A stretch of 64,000 bases of DNA from a virus, in the IMG/VR virus record IMGVR_UViG_3300007960_000014, positions 1 through 64,000 of that record; one strand, written 5' to 3'. The notes under the pieces were generated by a model, which saw nothing but the letters and a program-made list of their open reading frames with translations, was not told the DNA's origin and ran no database searches. Positions 8,122-15,881 of the stretch are shown here, piece after piece. Position 1 is the stretch's first letter. The number at the start of each line of letters is the position of its first letter. Both the position numbers and the translations under genes were made by a program.

Positions 8122-8713
8122 TTGTTCCCTCCAATTCAGGTCTAACTAAGTACGTTACCTTGCCCAGCCAATCCACGCTAAATCCTTTTGTATGGCATAA
8201 TAACACATGGAAGAAATCAGCATAGTCTTGTACATGGGGAGGTACTTCCGTGGAAAATGGGTTCTTTGTTAAGACATCAACCTTATAGATAGGAACAGCT
8301 ACGTTACCCATAACAACTCCTTTACTTTTATCCAGGCACATTTCCATTCCGTTGTTAAACAACAATCCTTGTACCCAAATATCTACGGAAGAGTCTCTGC
8401 TGATAGCATTTCTAATGATATCTCCTGCTCCTGGAGCAAGCTCATCATCGTCATCAACAAAAACCACATACTCTGTTTCAGTTAAGGCAACTCCAACATT
8501 AGCAGCTACCGCTCCGTAACAACCCCAGTTCTTTTTTAATTCAATGGCAGCATCCGCACCACCAACAATTAACTCACCAGTCTCTTGGTCATACAGAGGG
8601 TGTCCGTCAGAGACAACGACGACAGGAAAGCCCTCACGCTCCGCACTGTCTATAGCTTTCTGTAACGTAGGTCTTCCTATTGTTTTAACTATTGCTGTTA
8701 CTTTGCTCTGCAT
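8105..8713 (-). CDS. Short GT2-like glycosyltransferase
   Basis: 202 residues, GT-A fold. KVTAIVKTIGRPTLQKAIDSA is the first strand and helix, and EYVVFVDDDDELAPGAGD carries the DXD metal motif in the usual position. The protein ends soon after a region that might form the acceptor site, so it is shorter than most GT2 enzymes. It overlaps the upstream GT-B gene by 29 nt and the next GT2 gene by 17 nt. Likely part of the same glycan pathway. Confidence 0.75.
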   Translation of the reverse strand: MQSKVTAIVKTIGRPTLQKAIDSAEREGFPVVVVSDGHPLYDQETGELIVGGADAAIELKKNWGCYGAVAANVGVALTETEYVVFVDDDDELAPGAGDIIRNAISRDSSVDIWVQGLLFNNGMEMCLDKSKGVVMGNVAVPIYKVDVLTKNPFSTEVPPHVQDYADFFHVLLCHTKGFSVDWLGKVTYLVRPELEGTNGRGK

Positions 8714-9896
8714 GTTTCTTCATAGCCTCTGCTTTGTATCCCATCAGTTGCTTGTACAGATGGTACCGCTCTCTTACATGATTGTTAATGTTGAATCGCT
8801 CATTTACGATTTGTCGTAAGTTCTCTCCCATTTGCTTACGTAATTTTTTATCTTTGTGAAGCAATGTAAGTTTCTTTACCCACTCGCTCTTAGGAGCTCC
8901 ATCAGGAATGAGGAATCCAGTCTCACCATCTTTAATAGTTTCGGCATAGCATCCAACGTCGCTAGCAACGAGAGGAACCCCGTACCTACCACACTCCATT
9001 AATTTGATATCAGATTTAGAATCGTTAAAGTTATTCATTTGTAGAGGAGCGATACTAATATCCATATCTCTATACATCACTCCGTAATGTTCTCCGTTCA
9101 TAGCATGACCAAAGAATATGTTTTTTCTTTGTTTCATTGGGACGCCGTACATTAGATGTCTCTCATATGCATCCCAAACGTCTTGTTGCCAATCTTTTTT
9201 TTCTCCTTTTTTCAGTGGAGGTCTGCCATGGAACGTCCATCGTAAGTTCTCTGCTCCAACCTTGGAGTTCATCCCTAAGATTACGCTTCTAAACTCTTTA
9301 ACATCTTCCTCGTGGTGGATGCCCCCCACCCAACCGATTCTGGTCATCCTTTTTTGTGGAGCGGGTTGCCACGGAACATTCCAGCAAGGTAGGTCGTAAT
9401 CAATAGCATTTTTGATTACGACGAGTGCCTTTGAGCAGAAAGGTTTAATTCTTTCTGCAAACTTAGATTGAGTAACACTAACAAGGTCCGCATTCCAATA
9501 GAGAACCTTCGATGCCTCATCTAACTTCTGTTCTTTATACACATCATACAACCGATGCCCTGTATAAAGGTCTGTTAATAAATCATCGGTGTCGTAGTGA
9601 GTGAACTTACCAAGCTCAGCTGCTTTAGCTAGAATATTTACTGTGTAAGCTCCTCCACGCGAGTGAATGTTGTGCGTAAAGACAACATCCGCCCACTTCA
9701 TATTTTCGAATTCGAAGTCCTCCGGAGTACACCTTTTTTCATCGTCGTACCCCAGAGGATTATCGTCAAAGCGAACCTCGACTACGTCTCCGCACTTTTC
9801 CGCCAGCTTTTTCATGGGCATGAGTATTCTATAGTACGCACATCCACCATGGTTAGCAGGGCAGCACAGAATACGTAGTTTTCGGTCCTTTTCCAT
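8685..9896 (-). CDS. GT-B glycosyltransferase (GT4-like)
   Basis: 403 residues, the usual GT-B length. The N-terminal domain begins LRILCCPANHGGCAYYRI; the C-terminal domain has IGWVGGIHHEED, then DISIAPLQMNNFNDSKSDIK and the donor-site stretch MECGRYGVPLVASDVGCYAE, in which Glu before the glycine-rich loop matches the E-x7-E area of GT4 enzymes. Ends with a Ser/Asn tail. Its ATG shares one base with the SSB stop (TAATG), making this the first gene of the sugar cassette as transcribed. Confidence 0.8.
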   Translation of the reverse strand: MEKDRKLRILCCPANHGGCAYYRILMPMKKLAEKCGDVVEVRFDDNPLGYDDEKRCTPEDFEFENMKWADVVFTHNIHSRGGAYTVNILAKAAELGKFTHYDTDDLLTDLYTGHRLYDVYKEQKLDEASKVLYWNADLVSVTQSKFAERIKPFCSKALVVIKNAIDYDLPCWNVPWQPAPQKRMTRIGWVGGIHHEEDVKEFRSVILGMNSKVGAENLRWTFHGRPPLKKGEKKDWQQDVWDAYERHLMYGVPMKQRKNIFFGHAMNGEHYGVMYRDMDISIAPLQMNNFNDSKSDIKLMECGRYGVPLVASDVGCYAETIKDGETGFLIPDGAPKSEWVKKLTLLHKDKKLRKQMGENLRQIVNERFNINNHVRERYHLYKQLMGYKAEAMKKHAEQSNSNS

Positions 9897-10654
9897 TAGA
9901 CGTTAACGTCCTTTAAGTTTTGCAGAAAACTATCGCCGTCATCGGAAGATGAATCTTCGTGAGTGGGCGCAGGGCGTTCAGGTCTAGTGATAGATTCAAT
10001 CTCCATAGCAAGAGACTTCAACTCATCGTATTCAGGAAGTTTGATAAGGGCATGAATATCATGCAACTCATCCATCCAAGTTGAAACTTGAGCTTCCGAA
10101 CCTGCTGGAGTGCTCTTCGGACGAGGAGCAGACTTGTCGTAGTTCGGGAACCCACCGATTTGTTCCTTGATGATTTTAAAATCCCAACCAGAAGCAACAT
10201 CAGTAATGTCGCCATAATCTTCATCAAAGAATGAATCTAGAATCTTACTGAACAGCTTTTGTCCCACGGATAGAATCTTAACACTCTCGTCTCTTCGGTC
10301 AACAACGTTCATATAAAAACGCTTGCGAGCCTTAATCTGACGAGCAGTATCAATCAGTGGTTGAGCTGCTGGGTTTTCTTTTCCAAGTTCGTTAACCTGC
10401 TTCCACAAACCGTAGTAAGTATCGCATACAGGACACTTGCCACCTTTCTCTCGCGGACAATGATAGTTCTTGTCGTTGATTCTGTGGATAGAAGTTTCAG
10501 AATAGAATTGACCATCAGGGTCGTTCGGCGGTAGGACTCTAACGTAAGAAGTTCCATCTTCCATCATGAAAAACTTCTTAAGAAATTCTTGGTTTCCTCC
10601 ACCAGGATTATTAATTTGTTGATATTTTTTACGTAGTTCGTCAATGTTAACCAT
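9896..10654 (-). CDS. Single-stranded DNA-binding protein, T4 gp32 type
   Basis: 252 residues (T4 gp32 is 301). Near residue 80 the cluster YHCPREKGGKCPVCDTYYG matches the zinc-binding loop of gp32, and VRVLPPNDPDG is like the OB-fold strand that follows the N-terminal cooperativity segment (DELRKKYQQIN). The C-terminus is acidic and serine-rich (EDSSSDDGDSFLQNLKDVNV), the gp32 tail that recruits other replication and recombination proteins. GAGG nine bases before the ATG at 10654 is a clear ribosome site. Coats ssDNA in replication and recombination. Confidence 0.88.
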   Translation of the reverse strand: MVNIDELRKKYQQINNPGGGNQEFLKKFFMMEDGTSYVRVLPPNDPDGQFYSETSIHRINDKNYHCPREKGGKCPVCDTYYGLWKQVNELGKENPAAQPLIDTARQIKARKRFYMNVVDRRDESVKILSVGQKLFSKILDSFFDEDYGDITDVASGWDFKIIKEQIGGFPNYDKSAPRPKSTPAGSEAQVSTWMDELHDIHALIKLPEYDELKSLAMEIESITRPERPAPTHEDSSSDDGDSFLQNLKDVNV

Positions 10655-10673
10655 TAGTTATTACCTCAGTTTA

Positions 10674-11114
10674 TTAAAGTTCATGTAGTTTAATTTCCGC
10701 CCTTTTGTTAGCGGACATCTGAACCAACATATCTTTTTGATGGTCCAAAGAAGAGACTAGATTTTTAGCTAAGTTATATTTATGTTGAGCGTCTCTTACA
10801 ACAGAAGACTGCTCTCGTAAAGAGGGCACTGTCTTCAAGTAAGCGTCTAAGGCTCTATCAGTTGCTTTTTGTCCAGACTCTTGTAGTTCTTTTCTTCTTG
10901 CTTCTCTGCAAAGAGCTTCTTGATAATCGAAGTCTGCTTCCGCGTCGTTTAAAACATATTTTGCATGGGCTAGCACCGCTCCAAAAAAAGCATAGATAGA
11001 TGTATGTTTTTGTAGGCAAACATCCATGTTTTGGTCGGATACAGAGAGATAATCTTTCGCAAACTTTAAGTACAAGTCTTTGATGTTATCATACGCTTCA
11101 GTTATATCATTCAT
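10674..11114 (-). CDS. Coiled-coil-rich protein, possible recombination mediator (UvsY-like)
   Basis: 146 residues, largely helical with a long charged segment (YQEALCREARRKELQESGQK, later NLVSSLDHQKDMLVQMSANK). No catalytic motif. Size, helical content and position next to the gp32-type SSB resemble T4 UvsY (137 aa), which loads the recombinase onto SSB-coated DNA; no uvsX-type recombinase is in this window, so this is a hypothesis only. ATG overlaps the upstream HEXXH gene by 8 nt. Confidence 0.5.
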   Translation of the reverse strand: MNDITEAYDNIKDLYLKFAKDYLSVSDQNMDVCLQKHTSIYAFFGAVLAHAKYVLNDAEADFDYQEALCREARRKELQESGQKATDRALDAYLKTVPSLREQSSVVRDAQHKYNLAKNLVSSLDHQKDMLVQMSANKRAEIKLHEL

Positions 11115-11439
11115 CGCTACTAAATATAAAAGTAAAAAGTTCTTTATTTTGACCCCATAATACCTGCAACATATTAGAAGTTACGGTAGTAATAAATTCA
11201 TTACCAATTTGAGGCATCTCGTCGTCATCACCTAAACCCCATAAGTCCAAACCAACATGAATAATCTCATGTAGTAAAGTTCCTTTGTAATCAACCTCGC
11301 TCTGGTTAGGGTCTACAGTTATAGTTGCTTTAGGAAACTCAACACACCCGTATAAACTATCCTTAGTTAAAGGTTTTTGAACTATCTTAAAATCTTTATG
11401 TCCTGTGTGTAGGACTTCCGGGTGCTTCCATTTCTTCAT
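11107..11439 (-). CDS. HEXXH-containing putative zinc metalloprotease-like protein
   Basis: 110 residues. LLHEIIHVGLDLWGLGDD contains HEIIH, the zinc/catalytic motif of gluzincin-like peptidases, and NEFITTVTSN downstream could give the third ligand. Such small phage proteins are known beside replication genes; their substrate is not established. Preceding beta-rich part YGCVEFPKATITVDPNQ fits a small metalloprotease fold. It starts by TAATG coupling to the helicase stop. No signal peptide, so cytoplasmic. Confidence 0.6.
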   Translation of the reverse strand: MKKWKHPEVLHTGHKDFKIVQKPLTKDSLYGCVEFPKATITVDPNQSEVDYKGTLLHEIIHVGLDLWGLGDDDEMPQIGNEFITTVTSNMLQVLWGQNKELFTFIFSSDE

Positions 11440-12725
11440 TATGCATCCTCAGAGATTACAAGCCTGTCGTAATCAATCTTTACGTTAACACAGAATCTAG
11501 CTCTGCCGTTCCTAGATTTCATCAAATACAATCGAGCTTTCTTCTCATCGAATTCTTGCTCAGATTGATTGATTGAGAATGCCAAATCACAAACACGAAT
11601 CTTACCATAAGAATCGGCAAGCTCTGCATCTGTAATAAGATTTACTTTCTTACCCTCTCTGTTGGTTTGAGTAGCTGTCCAGACCAAGCACTTATATTCC
11701 GTAGCCAGACCCCTAAGCTCTTGAGCGCACCTCTCTTGCGCCTGATATTCTTTTGCTTGTCCATCGGTGGACATCAACTCCAAGTAATCAATAATGATTA
11801 CATCAGGAACAAAGTCGCTGTAATTGCTTAATTGGTTTAGGAAGGCTCTAAGGTTTGATACTGTGCATCGCTTAGTAGGGAACTCTTTAATAATTAGCTT
11901 TCCTCTATTAGAGATTTGAGTTGAGACAGTATCCAACCTTTGCTTCAGGTCATCAATACGAGACTTCAACTGTCTCTGTTCAATGCGGGTAAAGATGCTA
12001 TCAAGTCTTTGTGCAACTCTATCTTCAGACATCTCAAGAGAAACATAAAGAACATTCTTGCCGTCCATACAGCTTCGCACCGCTTGGTTAGCCAAGAACA
12101 AAGACTTACCCACGCCTGGAGGAGCCACAACCATAGCCATTTCTTTAGCAGCCAAACCTCCTTCAAGCTCTCTGTTGATAGTCTCAAAGGGAGTTCGGAA
12201 CTCAGCGGCTACAGACTCGCTTGTAATACGCTCCCAGCGCTCATCAATGTCCGTAAAGTAATCGATACCTAAATCTACATTCCTATTGATAGAAAGCGCA
12301 CTACGAAGCTCAGATTCAATCTGAGAGAAGTTGGGCTTTGGTTGTTTAAGAACCTCAATAGAGTTCAGAATGGCACTTTTCATAGCCTCCGACTTAGCAA
12401 AGTCCTCAACCTTATCCAACAGGTAGTTGCTGTTATCTATTGCGGAAGTATCTAGAGAATTGATTGAGTCTATCTCATCCCGATAATCCCCCATCAACTC
12501 ATTAGAAGTCTTAATATCTTTAATACCTTCTAAGATTTGGTCGTCGCTAGGGAGATTCTTATACGCCTCATAGTGATTAGTAATCACAGTGTATATCTTC
12601 TGATGAGAGGGGAATTCAAAGTACTCCGCCTTAATCATAGGCATAGATTGAACTAAGAAATCTTGGTCTGATTTTACCAAGTAAAGGATTCCCTTTTGAA
12701 TTGATTCTTGAAATTGATACGCCAT
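11439..12725 (-). CDS. Replicative DNA helicase, DnaB / gp41-type
   Basis: 428 residues: N-terminal helical domain, then a RecA-type ATPase. Walker A is VVAPPGVGKSLFLANQ (around residue 200), followed by VLYVSLEMSEDRVAQRLDS, the Walker B strand PDVIIIDYLELM, and WTATQTNREGK with the sensor Gln. This layout is DnaB/T4 gp41. It unwinds the duplex ahead of the fork in the phage replisome. No primase domain or separate primase gene is visible in the window. TAATG junction with the dUTPase upstream. Confidence 0.88.
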   Translation of the reverse strand: MAYQFQESIQKGILYLVKSDQDFLVQSMPMIKAEYFEFPSHQKIYTVITNHYEAYKNLPSDDQILEGIKDIKTSNELMGDYRDEIDSINSLDTSAIDNSNYLLDKVEDFAKSEAMKSAILNSIEVLKQPKPNFSQIESELRSALSINRNVDLGIDYFTDIDERWERITSESVAAEFRTPFETINRELEGGLAAKEMAMVVAPPGVGKSLFLANQAVRSCMDGKNVLYVSLEMSEDRVAQRLDSIFTRIEQRQLKSRIDDLKQRLDTVSTQISNRGKLIIKEFPTKRCTVSNLRAFLNQLSNYSDFVPDVIIIDYLELMSTDGQAKEYQAQERCAQELRGLATEYKCLVWTATQTNREGKKVNLITDAELADSYGKIRVCDLAFSINQSEQEFDEKKARLYLMKSRNGRARFCVNVKIDYDRLVISEDA

Positions 12726-13231
12726 TATTTTCCAGTAGAACCGAAGCCACCAGAGCCCCGTTCAGTATTATTATAGTCCTGGAATTCATCAAAAGAAACA
12801 CTTACTAGTGGAGGTTTTACAACAGGTCTAATTAGAACTTGTGCAATCCTGTCTCCTTTGTTGATAAAATGCGGCGTATCGCTTAGATTAGTTAGAAGAA
12901 CTTTAATTTCTCCTCTGTAATCTGAATCAATAATACCTGGGGAATTTGGAATGGTAATTCCTCGCAACCCCAAAGAGCTTCTAGGGGTAATCTCCGCTAC
13001 CATGTTTTCTTGTAGCGCAAAATACAACCCCGTACCTACTACCTTGGTTTCCCCTATGTCTAAAAATACGGAATCATCCGATGCGATATCAAAAGCGGCT
13101 GCGCCAGCTGTCTGATACCCAGGAAATTGATTTTCCGATTCGTTATAAATAATTACGTCGCCTAAATCCACTGCTTTATACCCCACATAAGTGTAATCAG
13201 TCCACTTTTTTGTTTTTCCCCATGTATTCAT
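12725..13231 (-). CDS. dut: dUTP diphosphatase (trimeric dUTPase)
   Basis: Hydrolyses dUTP to dUMP and pyrophosphate, lowering uracil in phage DNA. All five motifs are present: AAAFDIASD (I), PRSSLGLRG (II), GIIDSDYRGEIKV (III), GDRIAQVLI (IV) and the C-terminal P-loop-like RGSGGFGSTG (V). Start at 13231 (MNTWGKTKK) is preferred because the longer frame begins with GTG; it overlaps the zinc-ribbon gene by 35 nt. About 168 residues, with roughly 25 extra N-terminal residues over the core fold. Confidence 0.93.
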   Translation of the reverse strand: MNTWGKTKKWTDYTYVGYKAVDLGDVIIYNESENQFPGYQTAGAAAFDIASDDSVFLDIGETKVVGTGLYFALQENMVAEITPRSSLGLRGITIPNSPGIIDSDYRGEIKVLLTNLSDTPHFINKGDRIAQVLIRPVVKPPLVSVSFDEFQDYNNTERGSGGFGSTGK

Positions 13232-13676
13232 AGTCTTTCTCACTTAAATTTTCTACTGCTCTTTTTGCCATATTTTCAGATGCCTTCTTCCTCAGCTTGG
13301 CTTCTTTCTTGTCTACCTTCCGAACTACACCCTGCTTAGCGAGTTCTTCGTATGGAACCTGCCTTTCAGAATACGGTGAAGCTCCCTTGTTCGCATCTTT
13401 AAGAACTTGCTTAGTGTTTTCAATCTCTCCTTCTAGCCATTTCTCTTCATGCTCTTTGTTGCCTACGCCATAGTTATGATAAAACTTTGGAGTGCCCCCC
13501 TTTATGAGAAGACCCACGCCTTTGTCGGAGGGACGAGTCTTTGAGTCGTCCCAAGTCCTAGGGCAACCTCCTTTGCCGCATTCAGGGCACTCAGAAGGCT
13601 CCTCTCTATCATCATACGACCTTAGTTCAGTATGATTCATAAGGCACTGCTCGCAATAGTAATTGTAAGTTGGCAT
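13197..13676 (-). CDS. FmdB-type zinc-ribbon protein
   Basis: About 159 residues. The N-terminus PTYNYYCEQC...ECPECGKGGCPRTW has two CXXC pairs arranged as in the FmdB/CxxC_CXXC small regulatory zinc-ribbon family. The remaining C-terminal part is charged and lysine-rich, likely extended or coiled. Biological role unknown; such ribbons are common in phages and often lie near nucleotide metabolism genes. The ATG at 13676 overlaps the stop of the reductase gene (TAATG); the longer frame to 13688 starts with GTG and is less likely. Confidence 0.75.
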   Translation of the reverse strand: MPTYNYYCEQCLMNHTELRSYDDREEPSECPECGKGGCPRTWDDSKTRPSDKGVGLLIKGGTPKFYHNYGVGNKEHEEKWLEGEIENTKQVLKDANKGASPYSERQVPYEELAKQGVVRKVDKKEAKLRKKASENMAKRAVENLSEKDYEYMGKNKKVD

Positions 13677-15580
13677 TATAGTTCGCACACTCCGTCAACA
13701 CAAGTTTCTACACTTTCAACCTGCTCTTCCAGTTTACCTTCTTGAATAAGTTTATCCAAATTAATGGTAGTATGGTCCACTGCTTCCAAAGGCTCGTTAC
13801 CTCTAGAGCCAGCTCGATAAAAAGTAAACCCTTTCATATCATTAGCATACATCAGCAGGTCATCGTACAGATTTTCGGGCTTGAAGTCCGCAGGAAGGTT
13901 GCACGTTTTAGATACCGCTGAATCAATATATGATTGCACTACAGCCTGTACCTTAATGTGCTCCTCTGGGGTAACGTCATACGCGCCGACACAATGTGAG
14001 ATATCACGACCACGCATATAGAGTTGCTTAAACAGAGGGTCAACCACAAACGTCTCATTCCAGACACCATCAGTGCCAGTCCTCCAACGACGCTTATAGA
14101 CAGGGGCAAATATGGGTTCGAGACCAGTCGAGACACCCAGAACCATACTGATAGTTCCAGTTGGAGCAACTGTAAGTAGAATGGCGTTTCGGAGACCATT
14201 CTTCTTAATGTCTGAGCGAATCCTAGAAGGCAACGTTTTAAAATACTTTTCATCCTTTAATTTGTTCCAGTCGTATGCAGCAAAGCTACCTTTCTCTTTT
14301 GCAAGATACATCGAAGCCTTGTATGCCTCGTTTCTTATTGTAGCGAATAACCGTTCCAAGAACTCCAAGCAATCTTCCGAGCCATACTTGTAACCCGCTT
14401 TGATGAGTAAGTAGTGTAGTCCGGTAACGCCCAGTCCGATTCGACGGGAACGCATTCCTCCTTCTTCACATTCCGGAATTGGGAAATGGTTCGCCGTGAG
14501 AATGTTATCCAAGAACCGAGTACCCGTGCGAATCGTACGGGCAAGCCTACGCCAATCGATAGTGCCGTCCATGTCAACCATGTTAGCCAGATTAACGTGA
14601 CCAAGACAACAGTTGCCATATGCAGGAAGCACTTCCTCACCACAGGGGTTAGTAGAAGGCATGTGCTCAAAATAAGAAACGTTAGTAAATTCGTTAGCAA
14701 AATCAATGTTGAAGATTCCAGGTTCTCCGGATTCAATAGCGTTATCTACGATACGCTCCCAGAGTTCCCTGGCGCGGATTTCTTTCTTCTTCGCTCCTGT
14801 AAATGTATCCGCGTAATGTTTAAGGTGGTGTAGCTTGGCTCTGCCTAATGCATCCTCCTCGCTTTTGGCAACCACAGCCACAGTATCATTGCCCGACTCA
14901 GATGTGCGCTCAACTTCATAAACAAAATACTGATTTTGTCTACCTCCAAAAGTGAAGTACCATTCTTCATCTCTTTCAACCGCCTCAACAAACCGCTTAG
15001 TGATTGCTACTGAGACGTTGAAATTAGTCAGTTCATTTCGGTCGAGTTTTACATGTAAAAACTCTAGGAAATCTGGGTGGGTGATATCCAGAATAGCCAT
15101 CAACGCTGTACGTCGATTCTTTCCTGCTCTGACATGGTGACCAATCTCATTAATCATTCTCATGACCGAGATAGAACCGGGAGCGGAATTTTTAATGTTC
15201 TGAATATTGTCTCCCTTAGGACGAATCTTAGAGAAGTTGAAGCCAATGCCACCACCGCCACAAGAAATCTTATACATATCGGAGATAACTTTACCGATAC
15301 TTTCTACAGAATCCTCAGGGTCGAGAACGTAGCAGTTGAGCATGTTCTGATGACTACGCCCTGCGCCAAACAAAATACGACCACCGGGACAGAAGTCTCC
15401 GCTATTAATAGCTTCGTAGAACTTCTGCTCAAACCTCTCTCGGTTCTCAGGGAACTCAGGGTCAGAAGCAGCTTTAGCTACTCTACGCGCACACTCTCTC
15501 CAGGATTTTTCACCTGGATATGCGTACTTGTCCATGAAGATAGTTTGCGCAAGAGAATTTTCTGGAATCTCATATGCCAT
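13676..15580 (-). CDS. nrdJ: Ribonucleotide reductase, class II (adenosylcobalamin-dependent), NrdJ-like
   Basis: 634 residues. Converts ribonucleotides to deoxyribonucleotides for phage DNA synthesis using B12 radical chemistry. Motifs: GDFCPGGRILFGAGR, the Cys in NMLNCYVLDPEDS, SCGGGGIGFNFSKIRP, the catalytic loop STNPCGEEVLP (Asn-Cys-Glu), and VAPTGTISMVLGVSTGLEP. The C-terminus CVDGVCEL gives the CX4C redox pair. No NrdB-type small subunit gene is nearby, consistent with class II. Between the first half and the RARELWERI segment is an extra alpha/beta stretch of roughly 50-60 residues around residues 205-265. TAATG start coupled to the GroES-like gene. Confidence 0.92.
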   Translation of the reverse strand: MAYEIPENSLAQTIFMDKYAYPGEKSWRECARRVAKAASDPEFPENRERFEQKFYEAINSGDFCPGGRILFGAGRSHQNMLNCYVLDPEDSVESIGKVISDMYKISCGGGGIGFNFSKIRPKGDNIQNIKNSAPGSISVMRMINEIGHHVRAGKNRRTALMAILDITHPDFLEFLHVKLDRNELTNFNVSVAITKRFVEAVERDEEWYFTFGGRQNQYFVYEVERTSESGNDTVAVVAKSEEDALGRAKLHHLKHYADTFTGAKKKEIRARELWERIVDNAIESGEPGIFNIDFANEFTNVSYFEHMPSTNPCGEEVLPAYGNCCLGHVNLANMVDMDGTIDWRRLARTIRTGTRFLDNILTANHFPIPECEEGGMRSRRIGLGVTGLHYLLIKAGYKYGSEDCLEFLERLFATIRNEAYKASMYLAKEKGSFAAYDWNKLKDEKYFKTLPSRIRSDIKKNGLRNAILLTVAPTGTISMVLGVSTGLEPIFAPVYKRRWRTGTDGVWNETFVVDPLFKQLYMRGRDISHCVGAYDVTPEEHIKVQAVVQSYIDSAVSKTCNLPADFKPENLYDDLLMYANDMKGFTFYRAGSRGNEPLEAVDHTTINLDKLIQEGKLEEQVESVETCVDGVCEL

Positions 15581-15867
15581 TACTTTTTCTCCTTCTTGCG
15601 AACTATTGCTTGAATATCGTCCTCTGTGATGAGGACGTACTCGTGCCCGTCCCGATTAATCTTCACACCAGAATACTCATCAAAAACTACATACTCCCCA
15701 GGCTTAATATTATCGCTAACGTCAAACCCAAGAGCCATAATAACTCCTTCGTTAATTTTTTTATCCCTAACTTCGTCGGGCAAAATAATGCCTCCAGCGG
15801 TCTTCTCTTCATGAAATACCTTTTGCTGAAGGACAAGAATCTTCTCTTTGTATGGTTCCAAATTCAT
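15580..15867 (-). CDS. GroES-like co-chaperonin (gp31-type role)
   Basis: 95 residues, the length of a GroES/Cpn10 subunit. VFHEEKTAGGIILPDEVRD covers the mobile-loop region and the GGIxLP element, GVIMALGFDVSDNIKPGEYV matches the core, and YAGT-like YSGVKINRDGHEYVLITEDD matches the C-terminal barrel strands. T4 uses gp31 with host GroEL to fold its capsid protein; here the same job is plausible since no GroEL gene is visible. Only 14 nt separate it from gp46, with AT-rich TTATAAAAATACA before the ATG. Confidence 0.88.
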   Translation of the reverse strand: MNLEPYKEKILVLQQKVFHEEKTAGGIILPDEVRDKKINEGVIMALGFDVSDNIKPGEYVVFDEYSGVKINRDGHEYVLITEDDIQAIVRKKEKK

Positions 15868-15881
15868 TGTATTTTTATAAG

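Noticed and set aside
13676-15580. Intein in the ribonucleotide reductase
   Set aside because: The extra segment is only about 50-60 aa and lacks Cys/Ser at the start and HN-C/S/T at the end, so it is an inserted or divergent segment.
15077-15613. 178-codon plus-strand open frame opposite the reductase gene
   Set aside because: It overlaps the catalytic gene throughout, shows no protein-like pattern and no ribosome site.
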